Below, piece after piece: positions 6,210-6,394 of a stretch of 6,394 nt of DNA (within the stretch, counting starts at the first letter, position 1; the number at the start of each line of letters is the position of its first letter). The stretch is from an uncultured Collinsella sp. (GTDB taxonomy: Bacteria > Actinomycetota > Coriobacteriia > Coriobacteriales > Coriobacteriaceae): the NCBI GenBank assembly GCA_900551195.1, contig URVD01000106.1, forward strand, positions 1 to 6,394, given 5' to 3'. Both the position numbers and the translations under genes were made by a program. The notes under the pieces are model-generated. The model was not told where the DNA came from. It made no database searches and saw only the letters and a list, made by a program, of their open reading frames with translations.

Positions 6210-6285
6210 TGGTGGAGGTTAGGGGGATCGAACCCCTGACCTCAGGCTTGCAAAGCCCGCGCTCTCCCAGCTGAGCTAAACCCCC
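6210..6285 (-). tRNA. tRNA-Ala(TGC)
   Basis: A complete 76-nt tRNA with an encoded CCA end. The acceptor GGGGGTT pairs with AACCTCC and includes the G3-U70 wobble that marks alanine tRNAs. The anticodon loop TTTGCAA carries anticodon TGC, and the T arm is AGGGG/CCCCT. Order in the transcript is Ala then Ile, the reverse of the usual Ile-Ala order in bacterial rRNA spacers. Confidence 0.98.
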
Positions 6286-6296
6286 ACGGAGACAGT

Positions 6297-6341
6297 AATA
6301 AACACCCCAGCGGCGACTCGGCTCTCGCTGGGGTGTTTATT
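6297..6341 (-). terminator. Perfect 16-bp hairpin between tRNA-Ile copy and tRNA-Ala
   Basis: Arms 6297-6312 and 6326-6341 are exactly complementary over 16 bp, with a GC-rich inner half, an outer AATAAACA/TGTTTATT half, and a 13-base loop. The T-rich end of the stem resembles an intrinsic terminator in either direction. Since the flanking tRNAs are both on the minus strand, it most likely ends the upstream tRNA-Ile transcript. A processing hairpin within one long transcript is the alternative. Confidence 0.7.
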
Positions 6342-6352
6342 GCGAAAGAAAG

Positions 6353-6394
6353 TGGTGGACCTGACAAGATTCGAACTTGTGACCTCCCGGTTAT
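6353..6394 (-). tRNA. tRNA-Ile, second copy, 3' part only
   Basis: The last 42 bases are identical to 6129-6170, the 3' half of tRNA-Ile(GAT), from the CCA end back to anticodon position 35. Anticodon position 34 lies just outside the window, so only xAT is seen. Identity with the complete copy makes GAT by far the most likely, but CAT cannot be formally excluded. Confidence 0.88.

Noticed and set aside
6129..6394. Repeated 42-base segments as a possible CRISPR or attachment-site duplication
   Set aside because: The repeat is exactly the 3' part of tRNA-Ile including CCA, with a full tRNA-Ala in between; there is no integrase gene or spacer pattern. A tRNA gene copy explains it fully.

Overview
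The window is GC-rich bacterial DNA. Codon choice, the Shine-Dalgarno sites and the overall look of the proteins suggest an actinobacterium of the Coriobacteriia, possibly Collinsella. That placement is a judgement from the sequence alone. No plasmid, phage, insertion-sequence or CRISPR signature is visible.

Layout, left to right. (1) Positions 1-366 hold the 3' end of a plus-strand gene whose product looks like a small PD-(D/E)XK nuclease-fold (DUF559/Vsr-like) protein. (2) Positions 367-568 are non-coding. They contain a striking 26-bp-stem palindrome (388-456) and a leader with competing inverted repeats that reaches the ribosome-binding site of the next gene. (3) Two plus-strand membrane-protein genes follow: a TRIC/UPF0126-family channel or transporter that starts with TTG (569-1258), and a secreted bactofilin-like beta-solenoid protein with a C-terminal membrane domain (1365-2513). 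(4) A strong bidirectional terminator (2583-2615) separates these from a convergent minus-strand block. (5) The minus-strand block reads right to left: a bifunctional-nuclease (DUF151) protein (5969-5469), a small two-helix membrane protein starting on the base after its stop codon (5468-5079), a small acidic soluble protein (5048-4599), and, after a 117-bp gap with a hairpin, the ribosome-associated GTPase TypA/BipA (4481-2643). (6) The right end is a minus-strand tRNA cluster: a partial tRNA-Ile at the window edge, a perfect 16-bp terminator-like hairpin, tRNA-Ala(TGC), tRNA-Ile(GAT), and a second terminator.

Functionally the window is mostly housekeeping: translation (TypA and tRNAs), a conserved nuclease-domain protein, and envelope or membrane proteins. 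No complete new defence or mobile system is present. The items most worth following up are the palindrome at 388-456, the leader of the TTG-start channel gene, the tightly packed DUF151 operon with two uncharacterised small proteins, and the hairpin between the two tRNA-Ile copies.
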